Below are positions 1 to 5,713 of a stretch of DNA of 5,972 bases, piece after piece. Origin of the DNA: an uncultured Bacilli bacterium (GTDB taxonomy: Bacteria > Bacillota_I > Bacilli_A > RF39 > UBA660); assembly GCA_944363865.1 (NCBI GenBank), contig CALVVN010000015.1, forward strand, positions 1-5,972. Direction: 5' to 3'. Below the pieces are notes generated by a model. It saw only the letters and a list, made by a program, of their open reading frames with translations. It was not told the origin of the DNA and ran no database searches. Each line of letters begins with the position of its first letter. Within the stretch, counting starts at the first letter, position 1. Position numbers and translations under genes: made by a program.

Positions 1-8
1 TTGGTAGT

Positions 9-482
9 TTATGCTACTTTTACTATTTTTACTTTGTACACGCCATCGGGTGATGATACTTCTACAGTGCTACCTACTTTTTGATTTAAGATTGCAGCTG
101 CAATTGGGCTTTCGTTAGATATTTTATTGTTAAATGGGTCAGCTTCTTGACTCCCTACAATTTTATATTCTTCTACATCATCTTCCCCATCATATTGTAA
201 TTGTACTGTACTTCCCACATTGACAATATTTTTATCAATATTCTCTTCGTTTATTATTGTAGCATTTTCTAAAGTGTATTCTAGCTCTCTTATTCTTGCT
301 TCTAACGCTTCTTGATCACTACGTGCTTGATCATATTCAGAGTTTTCTGATAAATCCCCTAATGCACGAGCATCTTTTAATGTTTGCATAACTTCTTGCC
401 TTTTGTCTATTTTTAAATAATTTAATTCATTTTCTAAATCTAAATATCCTTGACTTGTTAAGAATATTTCTTTCTTTTTCAT
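9..482 (-). CDS. greA: Transcription elongation factor GreA
   Basis: GreA binds in the secondary channel of RNA polymerase and stimulates cleavage of the nascent RNA 3' end in backtracked complexes, rescuing stalled elongation. The 157 aa product has the normal family length. Residues about 12-75 form the N-terminal antiparallel coiled coil, with the tip motif GDLSENSEY at 42-50, whose acidic residues (D43, E46) are the ones that act at the polymerase active site. Residues about 80-157 form the FKBP-like C-terminal domain ending in VKIVKVA. The start at 482 is chosen because AAGGAAGGG lies 9 nt upstream. An ATG at 503 would add seven residues, but it has no Shine-Dalgarno site and falls at the predicted transcription start. 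The gene is last in the cluster, 55 bp after trhP2, and has its own promoter. Identification is secure. Confidence 0.97.
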   Translation of the reverse strand: MKKKEIFLTSQGYLDLENELNYLKIDKRQEVMQTLKDARALGDLSENSEYDQARSDQEALEARIRELEYTLENATIINEENIDKNIVNVGSTVQLQYDGEDDVEEYKIVGSQEADPFNNKISNESPIAAAILNQKVGSTVEVSSPDGVYKVKIVKVA

Positions 483-491
483 GTCTTCAAT

Positions 492-500
492 CCCTTCCTT
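492..500 (-). promoter_or_regulatory. Ribosome binding site of greA
   Basis: AAGGAAGGG on the minus strand, 9 nt before the ATG at 482. It decides between this start and the upstream in-frame ATG at 503, which overlaps the 5' edge of the site and has none of its own. Confidence 0.7.
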
Positions 501-512
501 CATTGAGTTATA

Positions 513-541
513 ATGATACTACTTTTAATTAAAAAAGTCAA
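513..541 (-). promoter_or_regulatory. Predicted sigma-A promoter for greA
   Basis: Minus-strand TTGACT (541-536), a 17 bp spacer, then TATCAT (518-513); each hexamer has five of six consensus bases. The predicted start is near 505, giving a leader of about 23 nt that contains the greA ribosome binding site. The -35 spans the last Asp codon and the TGA stop of trhP2. It would let greA be made independently of the long upstream operon, while read-through from that operon remains possible because no terminator is seen between them. Confidence 0.72.
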
Positions 542-1716
542 TCTATTTTTACTCTCATAATGTCAAACACTTGTACTGGTTTAGGTGCTTTAATATATAT
601 TGTTTCTTGCGGGTGTTTTGCTGAGGCAACACTTTCGTTTTTATCATTTATGATTTCATTAATTTTAAAACTAAATGGTTCTGTGTTTGGTCCAAATATT
701 TCTACTACATCACCTACTTTAAAATTGTTTCTCTGTTCTATCACCATAGTTTTATTTTTTTCATCATAGCCTTTTACATATCCCAAAAAGTCTTGATTGC
801 TTACCTCTTCTCTCCCAGTAAAATATTGTTCATTAACACCCGGTGTCTTGTCATAGAAATGCACTGTGCTTTCTCTGTTAGCACATCTATCTAATACTTT
901 TTTGTAATAATTTAACACTTCATCAGTAAGTGTGTTATTTATTGTATGCATTACTAACATTTTATATGCATTAACTACTGTTGCTATATAATAAACACTT
1001 CTCATTCTTCCTTCTATTTTTAGTGAATCAATTCCTATTTTGACCATTTCAGATATATACTGTGCCATATTTAAGTCTTTGCTGCATATTGAAAACTCAG
1101 GACTATATGATGTATTAAAACTAAATCTGCACACTTGGCTACATCCCCCTCTGTTAGAATCTCTTAATGTTACATAATTTGATAAAACGCATCTTCCACT
1201 ATAACTAGTACACATTGCCCCGTGTATAAATACTTCTAGTTCTATATCGCATTTGTTTTTAATGTCTATTATGTCTTCTTTACTACATTCTCTTGCTAAT
1301 ACAACTCGTGATGCACCAAGTTGTTTCCAAAAGTTAACTGTTTGGTAATTCGTTGAACTTTCTTGAGTAGATATGTGCACTTCTGGCTTTAATTTTAATT
1401 CTTTTATTCTTTTTATTACTGCATAATCACTTACAATAAATGCATCTACACCTATTTTGTCTAGTTCTTTTAAGTAGTTATCTAAATTGTCTAAATCTTG
1501 ATTGTGAAATAACATATTTACTGTTATATACACCTTTTTATTATATGCATGCGCAAATAAAATTGCTTCTTTTATTTCTTCTAAACTAAAATTATTCGCA
1601 TTTGCCCTTAAACTATAATCATAACCACCTATATATACTGCATCAGCACCGTATCTAATTGCCCACTTTAACCTCTCTAAATCTCCTGCAGGGCTTAATA
1701 TTTCACATTTATTCAT
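538..1716 (-). CDS. trhP2: tRNA U34 hydroxylation protein TrhP2 (peptidase U32 family, YrrO type)
   Basis: This is a U32-family protein of the YrrO/TrhP2 group. In B. subtilis this group acts with its YrrN partner to hydroxylate wobble uridine to 5-hydroxyuridine, using prephenate as a required metabolite; despite the family name it is probably not a protease. The 392 aa product opens with the TIM-barrel signature SPAGDLERLKWAI..GADAVYIGG at residues 8-30. The U32 signature is at about 161-179 (E161, HG 165-166, C169, C176), and further cysteines C192 and C196 complete a likely four-cysteine iron-sulfur site. The segment SLKIEGRMRS..Y at about 232-244 and a C-terminal beta domain after YFTGRE are also typical. 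It starts inside the trhP1 end (8 nt overlap, ATGAATAA) with AAGGTG upstream, so the two are translationally coupled. Slightly shorter than B. subtilis YrrO (about 420 aa, from memory). Confidence 0.9.
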   Translation of the reverse strand: MNKCEILSPAGDLERLKWAIRYGADAVYIGGYDYSLRANANNFSLEEIKEAILFAHAYNKKVYITVNMLFHNQDLDNLDNYLKELDKIGVDAFIVSDYAVIKRIKELKLKPEVHISTQESSTNYQTVNFWKQLGASRVVLARECSKEDIIDIKNKCDIELEVFIHGAMCTSYSGRCVLSNYVTLRDSNRGGCSQVCRFSFNTSYSPEFSICSKDLNMAQYISEMVKIGIDSLKIEGRMRSVYYIATVVNAYKMLVMHTINNTLTDEVLNYYKKVLDRCANRESTVHFYDKTPGVNEQYFTGREEVSNQDFLGYVKGYDEKNKTMVIEQRNNFKVGDVVEIFGPNTEPFSFKINEIINDKNESVASAKHPQETIYIKAPKPVQVFDIMRVKID

Positions 1717-2500
1717 CTTTTTTCACCTTGTATCCTATTTCATTAAGTAAAAAGTAATTTTCTGTATTTATTTTTAATTTATTATTCTTGTAATTATTGA
1801 TTATTTCTTCAGTTTCCTCGTCACTCATATTATTTATATTTATTATGTAGAAGTCATAGTTTATATCTTCTTTATAGTCAACTGCATTAAAGATCTTGCC
1901 GTCGTATATTGTAGTGCTGCTACTCTCTTCTTTTATTATTAATTCGTGATTACTTACTTTTTCTTTTATTTTAAGATTTTTTTCATCAGACTGAATACCA
2001 TAATTTTGAAAGTAATTTGTCACTAATTTTCTTTTTGAATATAAAAGCATATTTCTATTAATTAGAAAGTAATATAACTCTGAGTTTGTTTTATTTTTTA
2101 TTTCTTTTAGCTCTTCTAAAGTTAATTCATTACTAACTACACATCTTTTAAATCCTAATTCGTTTAAATAGTTTATTGCTAAATAGTTATTTATTATATG
2201 ATTTTGGTTAATAATTATTTTGTCTTTTGAAATTATGTTGGTTAAACCTAAATCTTCTATGAAATAACCTTCTACATTATCTATTTTTTCTATTATATTT
2301 TTTATATTTACTATGTCAATTTTATGTAAAAACTTGTTTATGATCACATATACTTTTAGTTTTTTAGATAATTCATTTATTTCTTCTACGCTGTAATAAT
2401 AATCAAAACCTATTGAGTAATCTTTTAATGGTAGAATCACTCCATCAAAATTAAAAAAGTAACTTTTGTAATTACTTTTAGGTATTAAAAGATATTTCAT
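1709..2500 (-). CDS. trhP1: tRNA U34 hydroxylation protein TrhP1 (peptidase U32-like, YrrN type)
   Basis: This gene lies directly upstream of trhP2 and is the shorter, cysteine-poor U32 paralogue, matching YrrN/TrhP1 of Bacilli, which works with TrhP2 in prephenate-dependent 5-hydroxyuridine formation at tRNA position 34. The 263 aa product aligns by eye with the N-terminal half of TrhP2: CVVSNELTLEELKEIKNKT corresponds to VVLARECSKEDIIDIKNKC. Where TrhP2 has the HGAMC...GRC cysteine motif, this protein has NRNMLLYSKRKLVTNYF without cysteine, so it probably carries no iron-sulfur site. The start at 2500 is preferred: AAGGAAGTGAT sits 8 nt upstream, inside the end of trmR. A TTG at 2521 would add seven residues and overlap trmR. 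The protein is very rich in Asn, Ile and Lys and shorter than B. subtilis YrrN (about 309 aa, from memory). The assignment rests mainly on context plus the alignment. Confidence 0.8.
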   Translation of the reverse strand: MKYLLIPKSNYKSYFFNFDGVILPLKDYSIGFDYYYSVEEINELSKKLKVYVIINKFLHKIDIVNIKNIIEKIDNVEGYFIEDLGLTNIISKDKIIINQNHIINNYLAINYLNELGFKRCVVSNELTLEELKEIKNKTNSELYYFLINRNMLLYSKRKLVTNYFQNYGIQSDEKNLKIKEKVSNHELIIKEESSSTTIYDGKIFNAVDYKEDINYDFYIININNMSDEETEEIINNYKNNKLKINTENYFLLNEIGYKVKKDE

Positions 2501-2504
2501 ATTT

Positions 2505-2515
2505 ATCACTTCCTT
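2505..2515 (-). promoter_or_regulatory. Extended Shine-Dalgarno site of trhP1
   Basis: AAGGAAGTGAT matches the full anti-Shine-Dalgarno complement AAGGAGGTGAT with one mismatch and overlaps the trmR stop codon (2508-2506). It fixes the trhP1 start at 2500. The same eleven bases precede ireB at 5636-5626. Confidence 0.7.
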
Positions 2516-3084
2516 TGGCAAACAGCAAGACCGTCTCCCTCATCAACTATTTCTATGTAGAATTCATTTTCTTGTGTCTTTAAATATTCTAAAAAATCTT
2601 CAATTTTAGAAACTAGTTGTTTAAGATTTTTACTTTGTATTGTTTGACTCTTACCAACTAATCCATGAAAGTTAATGTTATCAATGATAATAAAACCGTT
2701 GTTTAATAGATTTTTTTTATATTTTTCAAAAAAATGTGTATTTTGACCTTTTGCTGCATCTATTACAATTAAATTGTACTTTTCAACTATGTCAAGTTTT
2801 AGTGCATCATTAAATATTAAATCAATTTGTTCGTGCATTTCTAATGCTTTTATATTTTTTGTTGCCATCATAAATCTTTCGGCATCTTTTTCTATTGTAG
2901 TTACATGTACTTTATCGCTTACACTCGCCATTTGTACTGCACTATAACCTACGGCTGTTCCTATTTCTAATATTTTGTTTAAGTTAAAAAGTTTTATTCT
3001 TCTTTTTATGTAATCAATCGCACCATCTTGCATAATTGGTATGTTATTATTTATTGCATCTTTTTTCAGTTCTTCTATTGTCAT
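2506..3084 (-). CDS. trmR: tRNA 5-hydroxyuridine methyltransferase TrmR (O-methyltransferase, YrrM type)
   Basis: This is a SAM-dependent class I O-methyltransferase of the family that includes catechol and caffeoyl-CoA methyltransferases. The B. subtilis orthologue at this position (YrrM/TrmR) methylates 5-hydroxyuridine at tRNA position 34 to 5-methoxyuridine. The 192 aa product has the SAM-binding loop LEIGTAVGYS at 39-48, the acidic end of strand 2 in TIEKD at 63-67 (E65), a metal and catalytic motif IDAAKGQ at 108-114 (D109), and IIDNINFHG at 133-141 (D135, N136) as the second metal-ligand pair. It ends in GDGLAVCQRK, as expected for the family. AAGGAGG lies just before the ATG, 9 bp after mltG. 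Together with the two U32 genes downstream, the whole two-step modification pathway is encoded contiguously. Substrate specificity is inferred from the neighbours. Confidence 0.88.
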   Translation of the reverse strand: MTIEELKKDAINNNIPIMQDGAIDYIKRRIKLFNLNKILEIGTAVGYSAVQMASVSDKVHVTTIEKDAERFMMATKNIKALEMHEQIDLIFNDALKLDIVEKYNLIVIDAAKGQNTHFFEKYKKNLLNNGFIIIDNINFHGLVGKSQTIQSKNLKQLVSKIEDFLEYLKTQENEFYIEIVDEGDGLAVCQRK

Positions 3085-3093
3085 TGTTCCTCC

Positions 3094-4161
3094 TTAAAAA
3101 CATGTTAAATATTGATGTACATAGTTTACATGTTGTCTATAATTTTCTGAAAAATATGTTTTTGGGTTTTCACTACATACGTCCGCCATGAAATAGTAAT
3201 AATCGCTTTCTTCTGGATATATTGCTGCTTTTATGCTTTCTTCTCCAGGATTGTTTCCAGGCCCAGGTGGAAAGCCCGCATACATGTATGTATTATACGG
3301 AGAATCTGTATTTTTGTCTTCCTCTGTGTAAGTAAGTTTCCATTCTCCTATGGCATAACCTAGTGTTGCACAGCTTTCAAACGCCATGTTTGCATCTAAT
3401 CTATTATAGAATACACTTGCCACTAATGGTCTATCTTCATCCAATGTTGCTTCTTTTTCTATTATACTTGCTAATGTCATTATTTCATGAACACTATATT
3501 CGCTTTTCTCTATATCTTCTTTGTATTTATTTAATACTTTTTCGGTTTCATTTAACATTGTTTTTATCACATCATCTATTGTTCCTTTTGGATTTATAAA
3601 ATATGTGTTTGGAAATAAATAACCTTCTAAACTATAATATATTTCTTCATCTAATACGTCTTCGGTAATAAACCAGTATTCTTCTATCAATGATTTTAGA
3701 TATTCTTCATCAGAAAAAGTTTCTTCAATTTGTTCTTTGGTTATATCAGTATTAGTAGTTATTATCTCTATTAAATCAACCATTTCAAAACCTTCTTTGA
3801 AAGTTAGACTTACTTGTTCACCACTGCTATAATTTGTTCCACTTAGAACGTCTATAATTTCTATTGTACTCATTGAATCATTAAGTTTGTATGTGCCTGC
3901 TTTAAAAGTTATATCACTATTAACTAACTTTGTATATATTTTTGCAAATAGTTCACTTCTAATTAGTTTCTTATCTTCTAAATCTTGAAATACTTGATAT
4001 GGTGTAACTCCTGAAGCGATTTCATATTCTATATCACTTTTACTCTTTCCAACTGGACTTAACATAAAAAAGAACAATGATATTATGAATAACACAAAAA
4101 TTATGAGTAGCATTATTAGTGCTATTATCAATCTTTTAACATTTAGCTTTCTTTTTACCAT
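3094..4161 (-). CDS. mltG: Endolytic murein transglycosylase MltG (YceG-like)
   Basis: MltG cuts nascent glycan strands at the outer face of the membrane and so acts as a terminator of glycan polymerisation. The 355 aa product has a basic N-terminus, then one membrane segment at about 11-34, with the rest outside the cell. A LysM-like subdomain covers about 42-110 (SGVTPYQVFQDLEDKKLI, then FKAGTYKL). The catalytic domain has LEGYLFPNTY at 178-187, LASIIEKEA at 230-238 with the expected catalytic glutamate E235 (by alignment with E. coli MltG), a VFYNRL motif at 250-255, and YNTYMYAGFPPGPGNNPG at 289-306. Length is normal for Firmicutes. Its ribosome site (GTGAGG) overlaps the stop of the preceding small gene, 10 bp away. 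Its presence implies a peptidoglycan-containing cell and fits the company of ireB. Confidence 0.96.
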   Translation of the reverse strand: MVKRKLNVKRLIIALIMLLIIFVLFIISLFFFMLSPVGKSKSDIEYEIASGVTPYQVFQDLEDKKLIRSELFAKIYTKLVNSDITFKAGTYKLNDSMSTIEIIDVLSGTNYSSGEQVSLTFKEGFEMVDLIEIITTNTDITKEQIEETFSDEEYLKSLIEEYWFITEDVLDEEIYYSLEGYLFPNTYFINPKGTIDDVIKTMLNETEKVLNKYKEDIEKSEYSVHEIMTLASIIEKEATLDEDRPLVASVFYNRLDANMAFESCATLGYAIGEWKLTYTEEDKNTDSPYNTYMYAGFPPGPGNNPGEESIKAAIYPEESDYYYFMADVCSENPKTYFSENYRQHVNYVHQYLTCF

Positions 4162-4171
4162 TTTTAAAACC

Positions 4172-4411
4172 TCACTTTTGAAAATTGTTTAAGATACCTT
4201 TTAAAAATTCAAATTCTTTTTTAGTAACTTTTTTATATTTTCCATCTATATCTATTTTAATCGCATATGCATTAATTTCATCGTTTTTGTTTTTATCATC
4301 AGTATAAACTATTATGTTTTTGCCTATCTCACTACTTTGTGTTGCAAATATCACTCTGTATGTTTTTTTCTTTCCATTTTTATTTTTTAAAATTATAGTA
4401 TTATTTTCCAT
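4172..4411 (-). CDS. Small DUF1292-family protein (YrzB type)
   Basis: A 79 aa cytoplasmic protein of unknown function. The pattern of charged residues and beta-strand-like blocks (NGKKKTYRVIFATQSSEIGK, then NIIVYTDD, INAYAIKID, and a Glu/Lys-rich C-terminal helix ending EFEFLKGIL) resembles DUF1292. Members of that family (B. subtilis YrzB, about 93 aa) sit between ruvX and mltG in Bacilli, exactly the position here apart from one extra gene. It starts 2 bp after the preceding stop, with AAGGAG inside the last codons of that gene. No cysteines, membrane segment or catalytic motif is visible. Family membership is supported by position as much as by sequence, and no function should be read from it. 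Confidence 0.72.
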   Translation of the reverse strand: MENNTIILKNKNGKKKTYRVIFATQSSEIGKNIIVYTDDKNKNDEINAYAIKIDIDGKYKKVTKKEFEFLKGILNNFQK

Positions 4412-4413
4412 GG

Positions 4414-4974
4414 TTACTCCTTTATCTTTTTATCCAATCTCAAGTATTGTTCGCTATTTCTCATCGATGTCATGGCCATAACAACAGCATTTGAATCAAA
4501 GTCATCTCTACTAAATTGTCCATTTGATAAATAACCTGTTATTCCACTTTTTGTTTTGTTGCCATTTATACCTATTATAGATTCGATTACACTGTTAAGT
4601 GATTTTCCATTTAAAACCCAATAAAACATTTTTGCTGAGATTTCCATCCCCTGGGATTTACCAACAAACCTGTCACAATCTTTAGTAAATATGTCAGCAT
4701 ATGTGACAATGAAATAACTGTTTCCGATTTTTTCATAACCCCCTTCTAAACTAATGAGAATATCATAATCTATTTCATTTTTTTGACAGTGATTTAACAA
4801 TGCATTGTTTCTATTTTGAGCACCAATCAATATTTCTTCATTTATTGGTTTTGAACTTACTTTTGATGGAACACTTACACAACTAATTGTATAATCGATT
4901 ATTTCCATTTTATTTAACGCTATCTCTATTGATCTTCTCTTTGACATATTTGTAGAACCTAATACTATATTCAT
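4414..4974 (-). CDS. yjjX: Inosine/xanthosine triphosphatase (DUF84, YjjX family)
   Basis: YjjX-family enzymes hydrolyse ITP and XTP, keeping deaminated purines out of nucleic acids. The 186 aa product shows the family blocks in order: GSTNMSK at 6-12 (nucleotide-binding N-terminus), VPSKVSSKP at 35-43 followed by NEE (45-47) and GAQNR (51-55), the acidic SLEGG block at 75-79 (E77), and GITGYLSNGQFSRDDF at 144-159. It is slightly longer than the usual 170-180 residues. It starts 13 bp after ruvX with AAAGGTGG 7 nt upstream, and ends 2 bp before the DUF1292 gene, so it is fully embedded in the operon. In the B. subtilis order as I recall it, no such gene lies between ruvX and yrzB, so this looks like a lineage-specific addition. 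Base composition does not stand out from the neighbours by eye. Confidence 0.87.
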   Translation of the reverse strand: MNIVLGSTNMSKRRSIEIALNKMEIIDYTISCVSVPSKVSSKPINEEILIGAQNRNNALLNHCQKNEIDYDILISLEGGYEKIGNSYFIVTYADIFTKDCDRFVGKSQGMEISAKMFYWVLNGKSLNSVIESIIGINGNKTKSGITGYLSNGQFSRDDFDSNAVVMAMTSMRNSEQYLRLDKKIKE

Positions 4975-4987
4975 TAATTTACCACCT

Positions 4988-5386
4988 TTAATTATTAATT
5001 TTATCCAAATATGAACTCAAAATAATAGTCGCACTTACTGCATCTATTACTTTTTTTCTTTTTTTACCTTTGGTTTCTTGTAGCATCTTATTAGCTTCAA
5101 CAGTAGTCAATCTTTCGTCTACTAATATTATTTCACAATCAAAGTTTTCTTTTAACCTTTCAGTAAAACTTATAACTTCTTTACTTTTTACACTTTCGCT
5201 ACCATTAAGCTTTAATGGGTTTCCTATTACTATATGTGTTATTTTATAATCTTCAATTATTTCTTTTAGCTTTGCAAAAATGTTTTCTTTTTTATTTAAA
5301 ATACATAAAGGATATGCAAACGAATTTTTTTCATCACTTACACTAATACCCATATGTAGGCCATAATCTATCCCCAAATATCTCAT
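4988..5386 (-). CDS. ruvX: RuvX/YqgF family Holliday junction resolvase-like nuclease
   Basis: YqgF/RuvX proteins have an RNase H-like fold and are described as putative Holliday junction resolvases, with a reported role in 16S rRNA 5'-end processing in some bacteria. The 132 aa product begins LGIDYGLHMGISVSD (4-18) with the first catalytic aspartate D7, then HIVIGNPLKLNGSES at 51-65, VDERLTTVEA at 89-98 (E91), and IDAVSATIIL at 114-123 with D115. These are the expected acidic residues in the expected spacing, at normal length. It overlaps ireB by 4 nt (ATGA) and has only a weak upstream AAAGAA, so translation is probably coupled to ireB. Confidence 0.94.
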   Translation of the reverse strand: MRYLGIDYGLHMGISVSDEKNSFAYPLCILNKKENIFAKLKEIIEDYKITHIVIGNPLKLNGSESVKSKEVISFTERLKENFDCEIILVDERLTTVEANKMLQETKGKKRKKVIDAVSATIILSSYLDKINN

Positions 5387-5622
5387 TTTATATATTCTTT
5401 TAGCATTAATTCAATTAAACTATTTCTATCTAAAGATTGAATTTTTGTTCTACATTCTTTATAACTTGATATGTATCCTGGATCACCGCTTATTAAATAC
5501 CCAACGACTTGTTTAATTGAATTGTATCCTCTTTCTTCTAAGTCTTCACATATTTCTCTTAATATTTCTTTTGCATTAGCATTTTGTATAATTTCTTCAC
5601 TAAAAATAGTAGTATCGCTCAT
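5383..5622 (-). CDS. ireB: IreB/ReoM family regulatory phosphoprotein (DUF965, YrzL type)
   Basis: IreB (Enterococcus) and ReoM (Listeria) are small cytoplasmic substrates of the PASTA-domain Ser/Thr kinase. ReoM controls ClpCP degradation of MurA and thereby peptidoglycan synthesis. This 79 aa protein has the hallmark block GYNSIKQVVGYLISGDPGYI at 32-51 and ends in SLIELMLKEYIK, close to the family's ELV..YL ending. Near the N-terminus T4-T5-I-F aligns by eye with the T-x-x-F of known IreB/ReoM proteins, making T4 the likely phosphorylated residue (inference). The ATG at 5622 is chosen because AAGGAAGTGAT lies upstream. A TTG at 5670 would add 16 residues, but it has no ribosome site and lies inside the promoter -35. 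It is first in the operon; in Bacilli alaS usually precedes it, but here a divergent tRNA gene does. Confidence 0.93.
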   Translation of the reverse strand: MSDTTIFSEEIIQNANAKEILREICEDLEERGYNSIKQVVGYLISGDPGYISSYKECRTKIQSLDRNSLIELMLKEYIK

Positions 5623-5625
5623 TAA

Positions 5626-5636
5626 ATCACTTCCTT
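5626..5636 (-). promoter_or_regulatory. Extended Shine-Dalgarno site of ireB
   Basis: AAGGAAGTGAT, ten of eleven bases complementary to the 16S tail beyond the core. The core AAGGAAG ends 7 nt before the ATG at 5622. The site starts almost at the predicted mRNA 5' end, so the leader is little more than the ribosome site. Confidence 0.72.
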
Positions 5637-5652
5637 TGATAATTTTATCAAA
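5635..5652. repeat. Perfect 8+2+8 inverted repeat over the ireB -10 and start site
   Basis: TTTGATAA, two T, then TTATCAAA: each arm is the exact reverse complement of the other. It covers the whole ireB -10 (5642-5647) and reaches the predicted transcription start, so it lies upstream of the mRNA rather than forming a hairpin in it. It could be an operator for a dimeric regulator. It is AT-only apart from one G:C pair per arm, so chance remains possible. Confidence 0.4.
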
Positions 5653-5670
5653 AAAACGGTACACTTTCAA
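5642..5670 (-). promoter_or_regulatory. Predicted extended -10 promoter of the ireB operon
   Basis: Minus-strand TTGAAA (5670-5665), a 17 bp spacer, then TAAAAT (5647-5642), preceded by TG at the extended -10 position (TGATAAAAT). The start is predicted near 5635-5637, directly before the ireB ribosome site. With no later terminator seen and gene spacing of 13 bp or less, it should drive all genes from ireB to trhP2 and probably reads into greA. Confidence 0.78.
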
Positions 5671-5671
5671 C

Positions 5672-5700
5672 TTGTTTAATTGGTAAACCTGTGATAAAAT
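5672..5700 (+). promoter_or_regulatory. Predicted extended -10 promoter of tRNA-Lys
   Basis: TTGTTT (5672-5677), a 17 bp spacer, then TAAAAT (5695-5700) with TG two bases before it (TGATAAAAT). The start is predicted near 5707, about 7 nt before the mature tRNA. A TATAAT at 5700-5705 is also present, but it has no -35 at proper spacing (22 bp from TTGTTT). Confidence 0.7.
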
Positions 5701-5713
5701 ATAATGTAGTTTT

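Noticed and set aside
521..538. Possible terminator between trhP2 and greA (ACTTTTAATTAAAAAAGT)
   Set aside because: The arms are almost only A and T, there is no G:C stem and no separate T-tract, and the stretch is better explained as the spacer of the greA promoter.
560..769. Plus-strand open frame of 69 codons opposite trhP2
   Set aside because: It is antisense to the C-terminal part of a well-supported gene, has no ribosome site, and its composition is that of a mirrored AT-rich gene.
3357..3387. MltG segment ESCATLGYAIG in place of the QSDPTVxY form
   Set aside because: As far as I recall, a Ser-Cys-Ala-Thr version is common in Firmicutes MltG proteins, so it is not evidence of lost activity.
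3363..3599. Plus-strand open frame of 78 codons opposite mltG
   Set aside because: It lies fully inside the MltG catalytic region on the other strand; its Leu/His-rich product is what the complement of Glu/Lys-rich coding gives.
9..5670. A hidden defence, phage, CRISPR or mobile system
   Set aside because: Every coding stretch is accounted for by conserved housekeeping families in their usual order. No transposase, repeat array, integrase or target-site duplication is seen.
5471..5686. Plus-strand open frame of 71 codons opposite ireB
   Set aside because: It runs antisense through ireB and then across both divergent promoters; no ribosome site or family resemblance.
5700..5705. Perfect TATAAT as the tRNA-Lys -10
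   Set aside because: The nearest -35-like hexamer, TTGTTT, is 22 bp away, while TAAAAT at 5695 has 17 bp spacing and an extended TG.
5471..5713. Riboswitch or T-box leader upstream of the ireB operon
   Set aside because: The predicted leader is only about 14 nt, which leaves no room for a structured RNA, and no T-box or terminator element is visible on that strand.
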